From Chamaea fasciata (taxonomy: Eukaryota; Chordata; Aves; Passeriformes; Sylviidae), in the NCBI GenBank assembly GCA_029207755.1, contig JARCOQ010000004.1, forward strand, positions 38,328,685 through 38,392,684: DNA of 64,000 nt. Reading direction: 5' to 3'. The notes beneath the pieces are model-generated. The model was not told the DNA's origin. It was given only the letters and a program-made list of their open reading frames with translations, and did not search any database. Position numbers and translations under genes: made by a program. This document shows, piece by piece, positions 38,910-51,200 of the stretch. Numbering within the stretch: position 1 is the first letter of the stretch; the number at the start of each line of letters is the position of its first letter.

Positions 38910-38965
38910 AGATCAGCATGATCTTAAAGGTACCTTCCAACTCAAATCATTCTGTGATTTGATGA
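38910..38965 (+). mobile_element. CR1 LINE terminal remnant
   Basis: About 55 bp resembling the CR1 terminus: GATCAGCATGATCTTAAAGG, then ACCTTCCAACTCAAATCATTCTGTGATT. The octamer is recognisable once (ATTCTGTG). Upstream sequence is too diverged to assign. Confidence 0.75.
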
Positions 38966-41599
38966 CTTGCTGTATTGACTTCTTTACTTGTCTCCACTAA
39001 TTGACAATTGCATATTTTAAACAAAAACACAAATACTGTGAAAAAGCCAGGATGTATCTTGACACATTTTGTCTTAGGCAAGAGGCCTATCCTGAGGGCA
39101 GAATGAGCATCTGTAATAGCACAACAAAATTGTTCACTTGGGTTACAAGCAAGTTTCATGGTCTAAGCACAAATATGTTGTGTCATCAAATGTTGTACTA
39201 CCAAGTGCCAAATATATCTTGAAATGAATATTTGATTTAATGTTTATGTAAAAAATAGGCTAAGATCCAAGCTGAGCAATTCTTTGTTTTGTTCTGAATT
39301 TGTTGCCTGTTTTTTTGCATAATGAACAACAGCACTAGAAAAAATACTGTGGAGTATTCTTTCATGGTGTCTGCTCACTTTCTAAGGTATTGCAAATGTT
39401 TCTGACAATGCTGTAGTGGAGACTGTGAACTTTTGATGTGAACAGATGGGAGAAAGAGAAACTGAATGTAATTAAAACATAAATGTTGAAAGTTTGATCT
39501 TGCAGCCTGTGCTCAAAATGACTACCCTGTGTAGAGAGAGTTCAGCTTGAACAAGCACCATACTAAAGGCTTCTAAGAAACCATAAAAATTTTCCCACTG
39601 TTTGTCCTTTCATGCTTCAATGAGGTGACCAGGCATGGTTTGGAAAAAGAAGTTATTAATCACCAATGTTTTATACTGCTTCTTCCAGTGGTGACCCAGA
39701 AAACAATCTATCTGCTCCCAGTGTCAAGGGTGCCTAAACATTGCAAGGCAAGAATGATCAAGTGGCTAAGACATTAGACACAATTTAAAAAATAGACATT
39801 AATAATACCTGATTCAGTTTTAAAGTTACTGTGACACACTGAGGTCACTTGAACTTTGTTTTCCAGACATAAATTGGCAAGAGTGCTTTTCTATTTAGTC
39901 CATTATCCTACAATGATGACTCAGATAAACATAAAATACAAAGTTCATTTTCTAGTGATCTGGTGAATAAAGCTCTACCTCCACGTCTTTCACATTGAAC
40001 AGAAGAAAATAAATTCAAAAAACCAACTCTTTTCATCCAATGTTTAGTCTGTTTTGTAACAAGAAGCCTATTCCTATTAAGTTTATAACCTTTTTCTGCC
40101 AATTATACAAAAAATATTTAATTTAAAGGGTTTCACCTATAGCCTTTGAAACCCAAGACTGCTGCTGATTTGTGTTTTAGAAAACAAATATTACTGTGGT
40201 AATCTCCAATAATTTCAATAGAAACAGCTTTATGATCTAAAGTCTGGAATTTGAGATATTTTCATGGCACATTCAGACTATGAATTCTAAGCGATTTTCA
40301 AGGTTGAATTTATTGTCTCACTTGCAGAAAAGCATATGATCACCTTTATTCATTGAGTAAGCAAGTTATGGCTGGTTACTCTTCAAAATCAAAGCTGTAT
40401 TTTGTTGGAGTCCTAGCACTCTCAGAACATGATTTGGTTGAACTAAACAAGAGTTTTATTTAGTATCCACCAAAAAATATCAGTATAGGACTTATCTGTC
40501 TCTCCACAAAATTGCAAGGTATAAAAAAAGAAGAAAAACACCTGTGTTAGAAAATAGTAACAGTATGCAGCAACTTTAGTACAGAACTTTTGAATACAAC
40601 TCCTGCCAGATTTTGATTAATGAAGGTTATAAAGCAGAGGTGTACGACCACTCCTAGCAGTAGATACATGAAAGAAACTACAATATTTTTCCCATTTTAA
40701 GGGAAGTGAAACATTTACATCAGCCCTTGGGGGTTTTTTCCTATACTAGTAGGAAATTTTGAGAGGACTTTGTTTACTAAAAAGAAAACAAAGCTTGGCA
40801 GAGTACTTGGCCTTTGAAAAACTTGTATTTTTATATTATGACCCACTCTTTGAAAAGGAATATCATGAGTTAGAGGAAGAAGTACTTTCAAGCCCAAAAA
40901 GCCCAAAAGTCAGTCGTCTGTGCCCTACAATGTCACAGCAATGTCAACCTTGCAAAGATGACAGTCCCACAGAAGACCCTCAGTAACAACTCTGCCAGCA
41001 CCATGCTTCTGTGACAGCAATTGGAGTACACCTAAAGCAGATATACATACAAATAAGCTCTTCACTAACAGGAAAAGAACATCAGAAACTGCTCTCAGAA
41101 ACACAGCAAGGAATAGCACATATTTACATGGTGCTTATGATTGCTTTTCTATCTCTTATACCAGAATTACAAGAATGTCACCCCTTTGTGCCAGGAGATG
41201 CTAGGATCTCTGTATTCCTCCCAGGATTCATGTCACTGCACTCACCTTCTGCACACTCTTTACATTTGTGTTTTGCCCTGATCTCATTGCCCCAATCTTC
41301 GTGCAGGCCTCCTGGTGTTTTTGCTTGACTTCCTTACTCATCAGGAGGGACTACTCTGGAGCCTGGGGGAGGTGATCCTTTCCTTGAGTAACAAACAACT
41401 CTCCTGGACCCCTTTTAACTTCAGGTGCATGTCCTATGGGACTTTTTAAAGCAGATTCATGAAGAATTGCTTGGGCCTGGATGTAGTGTGCCTCCAGCAA
41501 ATATTGAGATGGCTGAACCTCAGCCATGAGCACCAGGACTGAAAAATATGAGGTTACTTCCAGCTCTCTGCAGAGAGTCTCATCCATAAGACTGATGAG
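38966..41599. other. Non-coding DNA
   Basis: Nothing recognised. The frame at 40759-40986 starts at TTG, which is not expected for an animal gene. It gives a glutamate-rich stretch (EKEYHELEEEV) but no domain or splice evidence that I can defend. The 105-codon frame at 41011-41328 is likewise unassigned. Confidence 0.45.
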
Positions 41600-41980
41600 A
41601 CTGGGAGCATTAAGTTGTCCAGTCTCAAGGATAGAACCTACAGAGAGTCTGAATTGCTGCCTCTGAGTGCTGAATGGGAAGGTGTAGAGAAGATGGAAGC
41701 AGGCTGTTCACGAAATTGCATGGTGAAGCAACAAGTGGAAACACACACAGGTGGGAACATGAGAAATTCCAGTTAGGTGTAATGGAAAGCTTTTTGACTG
41801 AGACCATGCTTAAGCACTGAAACATTGTCCAGAGAAGCAATGAAATCTTCAGTTCTGGGTTGTTTCAAGACCTGGCTGAACAAAGCCCTGAGCAAACTGA
41901 TCTACACAAACCTGCTTTAAGGAGAGGCTTGGACCAGGTGACCTTTAGTGGCTCCTTCCAGCATAAATCATCCTCTAACT
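41600..41980 (+). mobile_element. Diverged CR1-family LINE 3' end
   Basis: The order of features fits a CR1 3' end: GTGGAAACACACACAGGTGG / AACATGAGAAATTCC at about 41736-41769, CTTTTTGACTGAGACC, TAAGCACTGAAACATTGTCC, a CAAGACCTGGCTGAACAAAG block, and a final GGCTTGGACCAGGTGACCTT / GGCTCCTTCCAGCATAAATC. The terminal octamer is lost. The interior resembles older CR1 subfamilies more than the copy at 28620. Boundaries are approximate. Confidence 0.7.
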
Positions 41981-44479
41981 TTTGTCTTGCTAATGGAAAG
42001 TGAAAAGAAAGCTTTTCATCAGCCTTGAGGGACTGCCCCCAAGCCTCTCAGTGGCTCAAACTGTTCCAAACGCTTCAGTGGGTCTTGGACTCTGCTCAGC
42101 TAGAAGATATAAATCAGGCAAATGCCACCATGCTGTTACCACTTATTGATATGCTTTCAGGTAGTTCTTGATAAATACTTTAACATACCGTGAATGTCTG
42201 TGAAGAACAAGTTTGTAGATGGAATGAGAAGGGCTGAAATGAGGATATTAGGCAACTGTACTCATAACATGCGGTCATGCCCTTCTCTGCTAATAAATGA
42301 AAATACTTTCTTGCCAGGCATACAGTATACTGATAAAGACCGCAACAGCAGCATCTAGAAGCGTATGTGGAACAGCCTTGTGGTTTGTATAATACATACA
42401 ATGTGTATAAATATGTGTATAAGTGTCGGAAAACAATCCTGTGAAGGGATCAATAACCAAACACATTGCACTAAGAGTTGTCAGATCATGCAATAAGTTG
42501 AAACTTTTTTTTTATAAAAAGCTGCGTGGCACTTAAGATTGTCAGGTTCAGTCTAATCATGGACAGAAGTAAGAAGGGAGATGTTCTCTGTGCTAGAAGT
42601 TTCATCCTAACATCAGAGAAAAACAGTATTTTCTTGTCTATTGATGTGTGAATTGCTTTTCACAAAATTTGACTTTCTGATGTTATTTAAATGGCCTGTG
42701 CTGTATATTAGACTTACTGAAGCTCAATTGCTTTTGGCTATAATTTTGTTCTATTTTAGTTTGAAGTTTGCATCTTATTTAAAATAGCCTTTTTATTTTT
42801 TACTTTGCTATATTTGTTTTAAATATGAACACTTTTTTGCTTTTCTTATATCTTACATGGTACTGTGAGCTGAATAAGTAGTATAGTGCTGTCTGTGTAA
42901 CTAAAGAGATGAAGGCAATATACTTCATATTCCAGCTGGCAAAGTGCTTAACAAGACTAGTGACAAATCAGTAGCATAAATATGGTTTAATCCTGTTCTT
43001 TAATTATTTTGATTTCTTGAGATTCTTGTTCCCCATTCTCCCAAAAAGAATCCATAAGAGCATGTCTTCTGAGTTTTATGTAATTTGACTTTTTAACTCG
43101 CTTACAAATTTTTGTGGGATTTGAAAATCACTAGATTCCTTTAAAGAATGTTTAAAGGAAAACACTGGATTTGGGAAATTTGATAGTTGCTACTAAGAGA
43201 TAGAGACATCAGAGAAATTAATCTGTAGATTAATCCATTAATCTATTAATCTATTAATCTTTTTATATAATTAAAATGATATAGCTAATTAACACCATCA
43301 GCAAAGCTGACCAAATGTTCTTGTGCCTCAGAGGGAAATAAACAAAGATAAAAGCACTCATGAGAATAATTCACCCAAATGAAGTAACTTGCTATTATAG
43401 TCACAGGTATTGGAAGAACAGACCCTCCCAACAGACCCTGTCTGTCTTCACTTAAAGGTAGTCTTGAGTGTGATTAGGGGTTTGCAGAGCATTAGACTAC
43501 CTAAAGTCACAACAAAATTCTTAATCATTTGCTTCCAACATATATTTAATAAGGAGTTTAACATATTCTTTGGAAACTCTGACCCAGCTTTCTTGTTTAA
43601 TATTATGACAATAGATACACTGTGAGGAAAAGATATGTTTTCATAAATCACATAAGCTATAACTAGAATAATATAGTTCATTATAATGTCATAAAATAAT
43701 TTTTACAATAGAAGGTTAAGCTACTTGAGAAAGGAGGAGGGATATGTCTGACTTTCTCAGTAAAATGGTCTTTTAAGAAATCTTTGTAAGAAGGGTTAAA
43801 TCATAAATGCAAATCAATGGTTTAATATCTGCAAAACACACACTGTGTTTTTAATCATGCCTGGAAAACAGAGATTAGCTGCCTTGTTATTTCAGCTGTG
43901 GGGACTTGAGCATCCTCTCCCTTTGGGAAGAAAAATTAGCAGTGAGCTCGGAGGGCAGGGATGAGGCAGATTTCCTCTGTGGCACTGCAGCAGTGTCCTG
44001 CGCTCAGCCCGCACAGACGATGAACCCCTGTGCTTGCTCTTAAGTGCCTGGTAGGGTTATAACGAATCAGGACCCTGACCAACACTGCAGGAAACCCTTT
44101 CAGTATTAGTAAAGAGACTTAATTTCAGAGGTACTCCTTCTTGATCTTAAGAAAGAAAAGCAGGCCCCCCAAAGGTGCGTCATAGTACAACAGGTACGAT
44201 GCCATCTTTTTATTGGCTTGGTGTTTTCATCCCCTAAGTGTAAACAGGAGGGGAAAACGCTTGGCTTAGAGCGGAGGCTGTGCACATGTGTCTGTTGCTA
44301 GACATTAAGAATAAACATATTTCATTGTAGGGAAACTACTAATTTATTTTCCTAGAACTATTAACGTAGTGTACTTACAAGAAGCCTCCTGGCACGATTT
44401 TGGCATGATCTAGACAGGAGATGAACACGCGTCATAACTTGTTATGTCTGAGCACAGCACACCTACCTGTCTTTCTGTG
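41981..44479. other. AT-rich DNA upstream of the CpG island
   Basis: No gene recognised. ATTAATCT is repeated about three times near 43235-43261. CpG content rises from about 43.95 kb (for example TGCGCTCAGCCCGCACAGACGATG near 44000), as expected on approach to a CpG-island promoter. Confidence 0.5.
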
Positions 44480-44587
44480 CCTGTTTCCTAATTCTCGCTG
44501 CAGACTAAAAAACTTCCTTTTCCTGCTAGATACGCCTCCGGCCCTCCGGGAGCCCCCGCAGTCCCTCGGGGCAGTCCCGCGGGGCCG

Positions 44588-44713
44588 ATGCCCAGGAGGT
44601 GCCGCCCTCCCGGGCCCGCCCCGGCCCGCCCCTCCGCCGCGCCGGACAGCTCCGATAAAGCGCCTGAGGCGGCCCCGAGACGGCTGCGGGGCTCAGCCGT
44701 GCCGCGGGCATGA
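44588..44713 (+). CDS. Upstream ORF, 41 codons, stop overlapping main ATG
   Basis: An ATG at 44588 opens a 41-residue arginine/proline/alanine-rich frame (starts MPRRCRPPGP) that ends in TGA at 44711-44713. The A of the main ATG at 44710 and this TGA form ATGA, a stop-start overlap. If transcription begins upstream of 44588, the uORF would be translated first and the main frame reached by reinitiation or leaky scanning. If transcription begins near the weak TATA-like element at 44654, the uORF is outside the mRNA. GC-rich sequence makes such frames easy to obtain by chance. Confidence 0.3.
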   Translation: MPRRCRPPGPAPARPSAAPDSSDKAPEAAPRRLRGSAVPRA

Positions 44714-44865
44714 AGCAGTGGCGGCTGAGCCCCGGCAGAGCTGAGCGGGGCAGCGGTGCCGAGGTCGCGGCGAGCGGCGGCCGAGGGCGCCTGGCCGAGT
44801 CCTGGCGGCGGCTGAGCTCCCGGCGCGGCTCCAAGCGCACCGGACCCTCCTCGCCCGCGCTGGCG
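44710..44865 (+). CDS. Probable first coding exon of an unidentified plus-strand gene
   Basis: The ATG at 44710 (G at -3, A at +4, an acceptable start context) opens 52 codons that stay open exactly to a splice donor, GCG|GTGAGT, at 44865/44866. The exon ends in phase 0. The peptide starts MKQWRLSPGRAERG and is basic, serine/arginine/glycine-rich and probably disordered, with no signal peptide or membrane segment. It contains two Arg-Arg-X-Ser sites (RRLS at residues 33-36 and RRGS at 38-41), a protein kinase A-type consensus. I do not recognise the gene, and the next exon is not visible in the remaining 19 kb. It could instead be a 5' untranslated exon with a chance frame. A competing frame (44421-44744) starts further upstream but has no supporting donor. 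Confidence 0.5.
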
Positions 44866-46013
44866 GTGAGTGACCGCGGCCGCGCCATTCCGGGCGGGCA
44901 CCTGCTCGCTCCGGGGGCTGGGGCCGGGGCTGGGCGGGGGTGGTGAGGAGCAACCTGTTGCTGTTTGGGAAGAGGAGTCGGCTTTCTCGTTCTCTGAGCC
45001 TGACTTTGTAGTTGTTAACAGTTGCGGGTCTGCTGTTCGGCTCTCTCCGTGCGCTCGTCCCTGCGGAGCCGCAGCTCGGCTCGCCGCGCTCGGCCCGGAG
45101 CGCAGCTGGCACGGTGGGATGTAACTGCCTGAGTGTCGTGCTCGCTGAGGGGAACTGAGGTGCAGCTGAGGGGAGCAGTGGTAGCAATCATAAGCGAAAG
45201 ACCCAAGGGCATGTAGGCAAAAAGCAGGTTCTTGGGAACCAGAGGTTTTCCTCTTGGATGGGTATCCCCTTGTTGGTGTATCTGCCTTCAGCCAGGTCGA
45301 TTGTATGTGCCGGGAATCTCCGGGGTGGGTAGACAAACATTTTAATGGAGGTGAATGCTGCAGCATAGATTACGAGTTAGGAGAACGAGCATCTTGGCCA
45401 GACATAAAGGGAAATTGAGAGAACAAATTGAACGTTCAAACAGGAGTGACGTTTATTAGGGTGCTTGACCGTCTGTCTCCTTGGGGTCAGAATCCTATAG
45501 GTAAGTGCTGAACAAACACACACCAAGACAGATTTTGGAAGGACTGCTCACTGTCCAAGGACAATCTCAGTCCTCATGTGCTTAGAAACAGCATTGTGTA
45601 TTCCTACCTAAAGCAGACTGTCTGAGGTCTGGAGTGATACACCTTATTCAACAGATCAAATGTATAATTTTGAAAATGAACACATATTTATAAGTTTTTG
45701 ACCTGGGGGTAAAATGACCACGGGTTGAATGTCAATAGGGAAAAAATAATGTAAGGGTAAAGAGATGTACAGTATAAGGGATGTCATGGCAACAAGAAAG
45801 CATCATACAAAGTAACAATATTATGTGGTGGAGGGGGAACAGGAGTAGCATTGCATTCATCTGTACCATGCTGTAGATTGAAATACTATAATTTAGGGTG
45901 AGGTGTTGGAGTGGGGTTTTTAAATAATACGCTAATTTCTCTTTGCCATAGATGGCTTAAACCCAGTAAGAATTATACGACCAGAACTCATCAGAAATAT
46001 GCGGGTTGGTGTT
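44866..46013 (+). other. Start of probable intron 1
   Basis: It starts with the consensus donor GTGAGT at 44866-44871. GC content falls off after about 45.2 kb. No exon, transposon or RNA gene was recognised. Confidence 0.5.
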
Positions 46014-46073
46014 GGTTGGGTGGGGGGGGGGGGGCGGGGCTGGGTTTTTGGGGTTTTTTTTGGGTACTTGTTG
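46014..46073 (+). repeat. G-rich tract with 13-G run, G-quadruplex candidate
   Basis: Successive plus-strand G-runs of 3, 13, 4, 3, 4 and 3 bases are separated by C, CT and T-runs. It lies about 1.15 kb into the probable first intron on the presumed non-template strand, where such tracts can promote R-loops or quadruplexes. Confidence 0.85.
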
Positions 46074-48189
46074 AGTTTTCTGTTGTTCTAAACAAAGTTG
46101 TTGTTCTTGTGGCTTACAGCTGAGATGAATTCTTATTCCAGCCAGAACCCTAAATGAGATTCAGGTTGCAAGTGTTTCACCAGAAATGAAACATTGTATT
46201 AATCTTTGCTTTTCCCGAACCTTTATGGAAAGATGAGCAACTTTTTCCTATTTTCTTCTCTAAAGTAGTACTGTATTGGTGTTTTTTATGTTACTGGATT
46301 TTCATTACATTAAACCCACTAAACTTAATAAAGTGCAGGACAGATGGAAATGCCAGATTCTGAATTTTTTCGATTGGTAATTTGTTAGGATTTTTTACAA
46401 TTTTTGTCAGGTTTTTTTGCAAATGTTTTTTTTGTTGAGAATGGGTAACTATTTGTTTGTTTTCTTCTTTTTATTTCAATGAGGGAGTTGTATTCTAAAA
46501 TCACATTTCAACACTAAGAATAATTCACTTGGAACCATTTTCCAAAGCAATGCCATAACATACTAATTCTTAAGACATTTCCCACTAGCACCTTTTTTTT
46601 TTTTTCCCTTCCCACTTTCACCCACACTATCTCACAGGGGAAATAGAAACTAAAGTGCAAGTTTTCAGTCCTTTTAGCATCAGTGTTTTGGCTTCATCCC
46701 CCCTGCATTGTCCCCTGGATTGTATTTTTCTTGTGGTAACTTCTGTTTGTCTGTCATACAGTTTACTTTTTAAAGTTTGTCACTTGTCTGAGGAGGATTT
46801 TTAGGGGTCAGTGCTTAAGCAGGGGTTTGGTACAAGTGATGCCATGCACGTGTACTTTTTGGCTGGTGTTTTTTGTTTGTTTGTTTGTTTTCCCCTGAAA
46901 TCTATATTTGCTGGCTTTCCTTTTCTTTACACACTAAAAATTGCTGATACTGATGTTTCACACCTATTACTTGTTACACTTTTACTGAATAATCGTAAGA
47001 GTTGGCTGCTGTTTCATTGCTTTGTTAAATCCTGAAGAATAATTGGTAATCTTACTTCTTTACCAAAATGGTCAGGAAGGGACCTGGGGATGGGGGTAGA
47101 ATGGAGGGGTGTTACATTTTATTTACCTCATTTTAATATTAGGGTTTGAGTGATAGAGAAATTGCTACATTGGCAGGAGCTGAGGAAGTGAAAGATATTT
47201 GAGATAGAAAAGGTTTGCAAGAGCCAGCACTGCCTAGAATATACACGTGGCTGATTCCAAACAATCTCTGTGATCTTTGTTTAGCATAACTCTAGTTTCA
47301 TTTTGAATAGAGGCATTACTGATTGGACTGAAGTGTGGTTATAGCTATAGAAATTAGGACTTTTCTGCTTTTTCCCCTCTCTCCATCATCTGCTTGTGTA
47401 ACTCTGGAAAGGGAAAAGGGAGTAAAACCCCTCTATTCAAACCGATAAAAATTTTGCCATGCAAACCAGCAGATCATATTTTGGATCACACTGAATTTCT
47501 GCCCATTAAGGGAATTGTTTGGACATTTTCTGCCAAGATCTTGGGAGTCATTTGTACTTACGGCCTCTGAATTACGTGAGTTTTCCAACCCGTTTTAAGC
47601 AGGTGCCGCACAGTGTTCTAGTTCAATAAAAATTGAGATAACTGACTGCTCTGCCAGCAGTTGGGATCAGTTTCTGATCACAGCAGATTTTTTTTTTCTG
47701 TTTTGTTCAAAGATTAAATTGCTTTTGAGGTGAAATTTCCCCTAGGATGTTTACAGTAGCTAAGATACAAAATGACAAGTGAGAAACATACGGACACTTG
47801 AAATGAAACTTTACTTTGCTGAGATGCCAATGAAATTATAGCTGTGAACCAGGTCTTTGGTCCTGCCTTGGATGCTGAAAATCAGATGGGCCAAGTACAA
47901 ATGTCTGATGAAAGGTAATCAGCTCCCTTTATGGCAGAACAGAACTCTGTGTATGTGGGTGAGGAGCATTATATGTACAGGTGTAATCCACCGAGTGAAG
48001 AGCTGAATTTCAGATTTTTCATGGGAGCAGATTGAGCAAAATTTACCTCAACTTCTGAATTTCATATTTGTGAATTTAAGAAATGAGATGTCATATTCCC
48101 TTTCTCATTTGTTGTAGCAAAAGCACCTTTGCCATGAGACTGGCTGGTCTGGTGAGGAGACTGTTAAACTAGCAGTGACTCGGCAGGCA
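46074..48189. other. Probable intron, nothing recognised
   Basis: T-rich non-coding sequence with a (TTTG)n microsatellite near 46869-46890 and a T-run near 46592-46605. No exon-like frame with flanking splice sites was found. Confidence 0.45.
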
Positions 48190-48219
48190 CATACAACTCA
48201 GGCAGCCCTGAGTTGTATG
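48190..48219. repeat. Perfect 13-bp inverted repeat with 4-base loop
   Basis: CATACAACTCAGG (48190-48202), loop CAGC (48203-48206), CCTGAGTTGTATG (48207-48219). The arms pair perfectly and pairing stops at both outer ends. It is too short for a typical pre-miRNA. Confidence 0.95.
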
Positions 48220-51200
48220 ATAAAATGGCGGAGCAAGGACATAAAGCAAAAGAACAGGGTGTGGGGGGAACAAGGCAGAGCTTGGGCATGTTAAAATAGG
48301 GTGCAGGGTGTGTACCTGTCTGCACACTGATTGGAATTTGAATAGTAGGGGCAAGAGCTCAGCCTGTGGCCAGAGCTGCAGCATTGCTGGGAGACAAGCC
48401 CTTCAGGAGAGACAGGCAGGGAAGAGGGCTGCCTTCATGTGAAGGGGCAGCTCAGATGTGCAGGGCTCAGGTCTGTGTAGAGCTTGTAGGTTAGGGTCAG
48501 AGTAGGGTTTGTTGAGTGTGCTGGGATGTGTTATAGATCACTGACCAGGGTAAAGAAGCAGATGGAACTTTCTCTGAGCAAACTGAGGGTGGCTCTGAGC
48601 CACAGACCTCCATCCTCTTTGGGAAATGGACATCAGAACACCAGCCATCCAGGAGATTGCTGGAGGTTAAGGAAAACATTTTGTTACTGAATGGTGCTTG
48701 AGCAGCACACCGTGAGCCTGTCCATACAAGGCTGACTTGTTTGCTCATTTTAGCTATTGTATGATTTTTTTTTCCATACAATAGTGCAAATATATTTGTG
48801 TTTTCTGCTGGCAAGCAGAAACAATGTTCTTTTAAGAATTCATTGCTGCAGTCTCACATGAAGGTAAGGTGGTGCAGGTGCTGTAATTGCTGGTGGTGAG
48901 GGGGAGGTCTCTGCAGGTCCCTGTCCTAAAATGAGTTTGTCCTGCAACCAGGGAATTTGTGTGATGCAGTGCATCTTAAAGGCCAAGTCATATATACAGT
49001 CCTGCACAGTACAGGCCAGGGTGTACTCAGATTACCTGGTGTGTAGATCACTGCCTCCTTGATGTGCAATGATCTTCCTATCAGGATTCCTATAGGTGAA
49101 GGTGTTGCAGTGACAGAGGACATGGATGAGGAGCGTCCTCGCCACCCACATCTGCCAGGCCTTTGCACTCAGTGACTTGGCTGAAGGAGGAGAGAAGTTG
49201 GCTATCAGTCTAAGGTAAAACCAAGGAAGGAGATCTCCTGGAACCCACATCTGGGCATATGAAGGAGTTGACAATGACAGGAAACAGTCAGCAAGGATTT
49301 GCCAAGGGTCAGTAGTGCTGGATCCAGCCCTCATGCCTTCTGTGATGTAATTGGGATGAGAGGAGAGCAGTGAACACCAACTACCTTTGCTCTAGCCAGG
49401 CTTTTGTAGCTGGGCTCTGATGTTATAGTCTGGGAGTGATGATGTGCTGGTGAGGGAGGAGCAGTGGTGGAGCCAGGGCCTGAGCTTTTTCCAGCCTTGG
49501 GGGTTTCACATTCCAACCTGGTGAAGCCCTGAGAGCCTGATCTGTCCCTCTCAGCACCAGCTGGGACTAGCAACCTCCTCAAATCCCTGCCAGCCTGAGT
49601 TACCTTGGGATTGTGTAAGTCCACATCAGAAAGTCCTTTGAGAATTAATTTTCAAGATATGCACTAGCACACCTAATAACTGTTGCCTACACCTTTTTTG
49701 CTTAAAAATCTTAGAAGTGTGCTTCCATTGGTTATCAGAGCTGAAAACACACTTCACAGAGAAAACAAAAATGGTTGTTCTAGCTCAGGGCAGGGACTAG
49801 TAAAATAATTTGTTAATATTGTAAGATGGAAAATATCACACTCCCTGGCTTATCTCCCTCCTACAAGGGTGTAGGATCACCCCTATCTGCAGCAGCCTGC
49901 CTGTCCAGCCCCAGATTCTTGCTGCCTACTCTTGCTAGAGAATTCAGCTTACAGGAGGTAGTTAAAAGCAGGTGTCCATTATACTTGAACACAGTACTCT
50001 GCTGGTGGCTTTGTTGTCCAAAAAGCTCATAAATAAACGGTTCAACAAGACTGGAAAGCAGGAATCCCTGTCAGTGGTATGAGTGGGAGGTGAGAAGAGG
50101 GCCTGGGCAAAGTAAGCTTACAAGAGGTGATTGTGCAGGTTGCAGGTCAGATGTGCTGCTGTAGGACTAGCATCATCAGATGTGATGTAAAAAAGTTTAC
50201 TACTGATTCAGTTTTACTGTCTTTGAAGGAAATATTTTTTTGTTGTTGTTAATTTTTTTAAGTTCTTGGTGGTAGAAGGGACCCTAACTAATCCTGTGCG
50301 TGAACAAATTGTACATTTTGTCTAGCTTTTATTTTAGGCAGATGCTTCTTTCTTCTTAATTTTTGCAACTATAAATTGGTTTAAAAAATTATATAGTATA
50401 TAGCATACTGTTTTCATGTTTTTTCTACATTTGTTTTTGTGTACCATGGATGAGCAACACTTTTCCTGACGGCTTATTTGGATGCTTTAGTAATAAAACT
50501 AGAAATTATGACTATTAAGCTTTGCTCAAAATGAGGTTTCCTGAACCTAAACATGAGGTTGCCTTTTTTTTTAATCTTTCCTGCATATATTGTCTAGTGT
50601 CTCCCTACAGCTGGCCTCCAGTGAGGAAACCTGTCAAGAAACTTCTTATGATAGACCAGTCCTAAATACTTGTCTGAATAGTTGATCTTGTGTTTATTTC
50701 TTTAGTGGTGGTGGGAAAAAAGTTATATTCTGTGCATTACTTCTGTGGTGCAGGTGTGGACTAGCCTGTTTAGTGTGATTTTTTTAAAGGAGAATAATTC
50801 ATTATGATTTTAGGGATCAGGTTTTTTTCAGAAATGAAAATGTTTTTGTTTGCCTGTTAACATTTTTGTGAAAGTGTTCTCTAAGACAAGGATCTAGTAC
50901 TGCCTGATGATGGATAAACATTCATAAATCTCTATTATTAGTATGAAGTGACTTTGAAATAGCTAAATTTTGTTCTGAAGGAAAAAAAATCAGATTTTGG
51001 ATTTTAAAAATTCTGGAAAATGCTTATTAAGACAGCCCTCAGAAGTCCCTTTCATGCTTATTTATTCTATGACTTTAGCTTTCAAGAGTACCTGGTAGAG
51101 AATAGTGTAATATGTGCAGTCGTATGTGATGCAAGTCACTGCAGAGCTATAATGTGATTTTTAGCACTAAAGATAAGAAAAACAGGGAAAAAAACCAAAA

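Larger units (their letters stand above)
44500..45130 (+). promoter_or_regulatory. CpG-island promoter
   Basis: The only long GC-rich, CpG-dense block in the window. Two GC boxes (CCCGCCCC at 44615-44622 and 44625-44632) fit Sp1/KLF binding. GATAAAG at 44654-44660 is at best a weak TATA-like element, so initiation is probably dispersed. Direction is taken as plus because a good ATG-to-donor exon lies downstream. A divergent minus-strand transcript cannot be excluded. Large frames on the minus strand here (up to 292 codons at 44488-45366) are typical of stop-poor GC-rich DNA and have no recognisable domain. Confidence 0.8.

Noticed and set aside
40759..40986. 75-codon glutamate-rich frame as a possible exon
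   Set aside because: It starts at TTG, lacks a recognisable domain and has no convincing acceptor/donor pair.
44421..44744. 107-codon frame starting upstream in the promoter
   Set aside because: It begins outside the GC-rich core, ends without a splice donor, and has a proline/arginine-rich tail typical of read-through of GC-rich DNA.
44488..45366. 292-codon minus-strand open frame over the CpG island
   Set aside because: GC-rich DNA has few stops. The frame overlaps others on both strands, has no domain, and loses support to a plus-strand exon ending at a strong donor.
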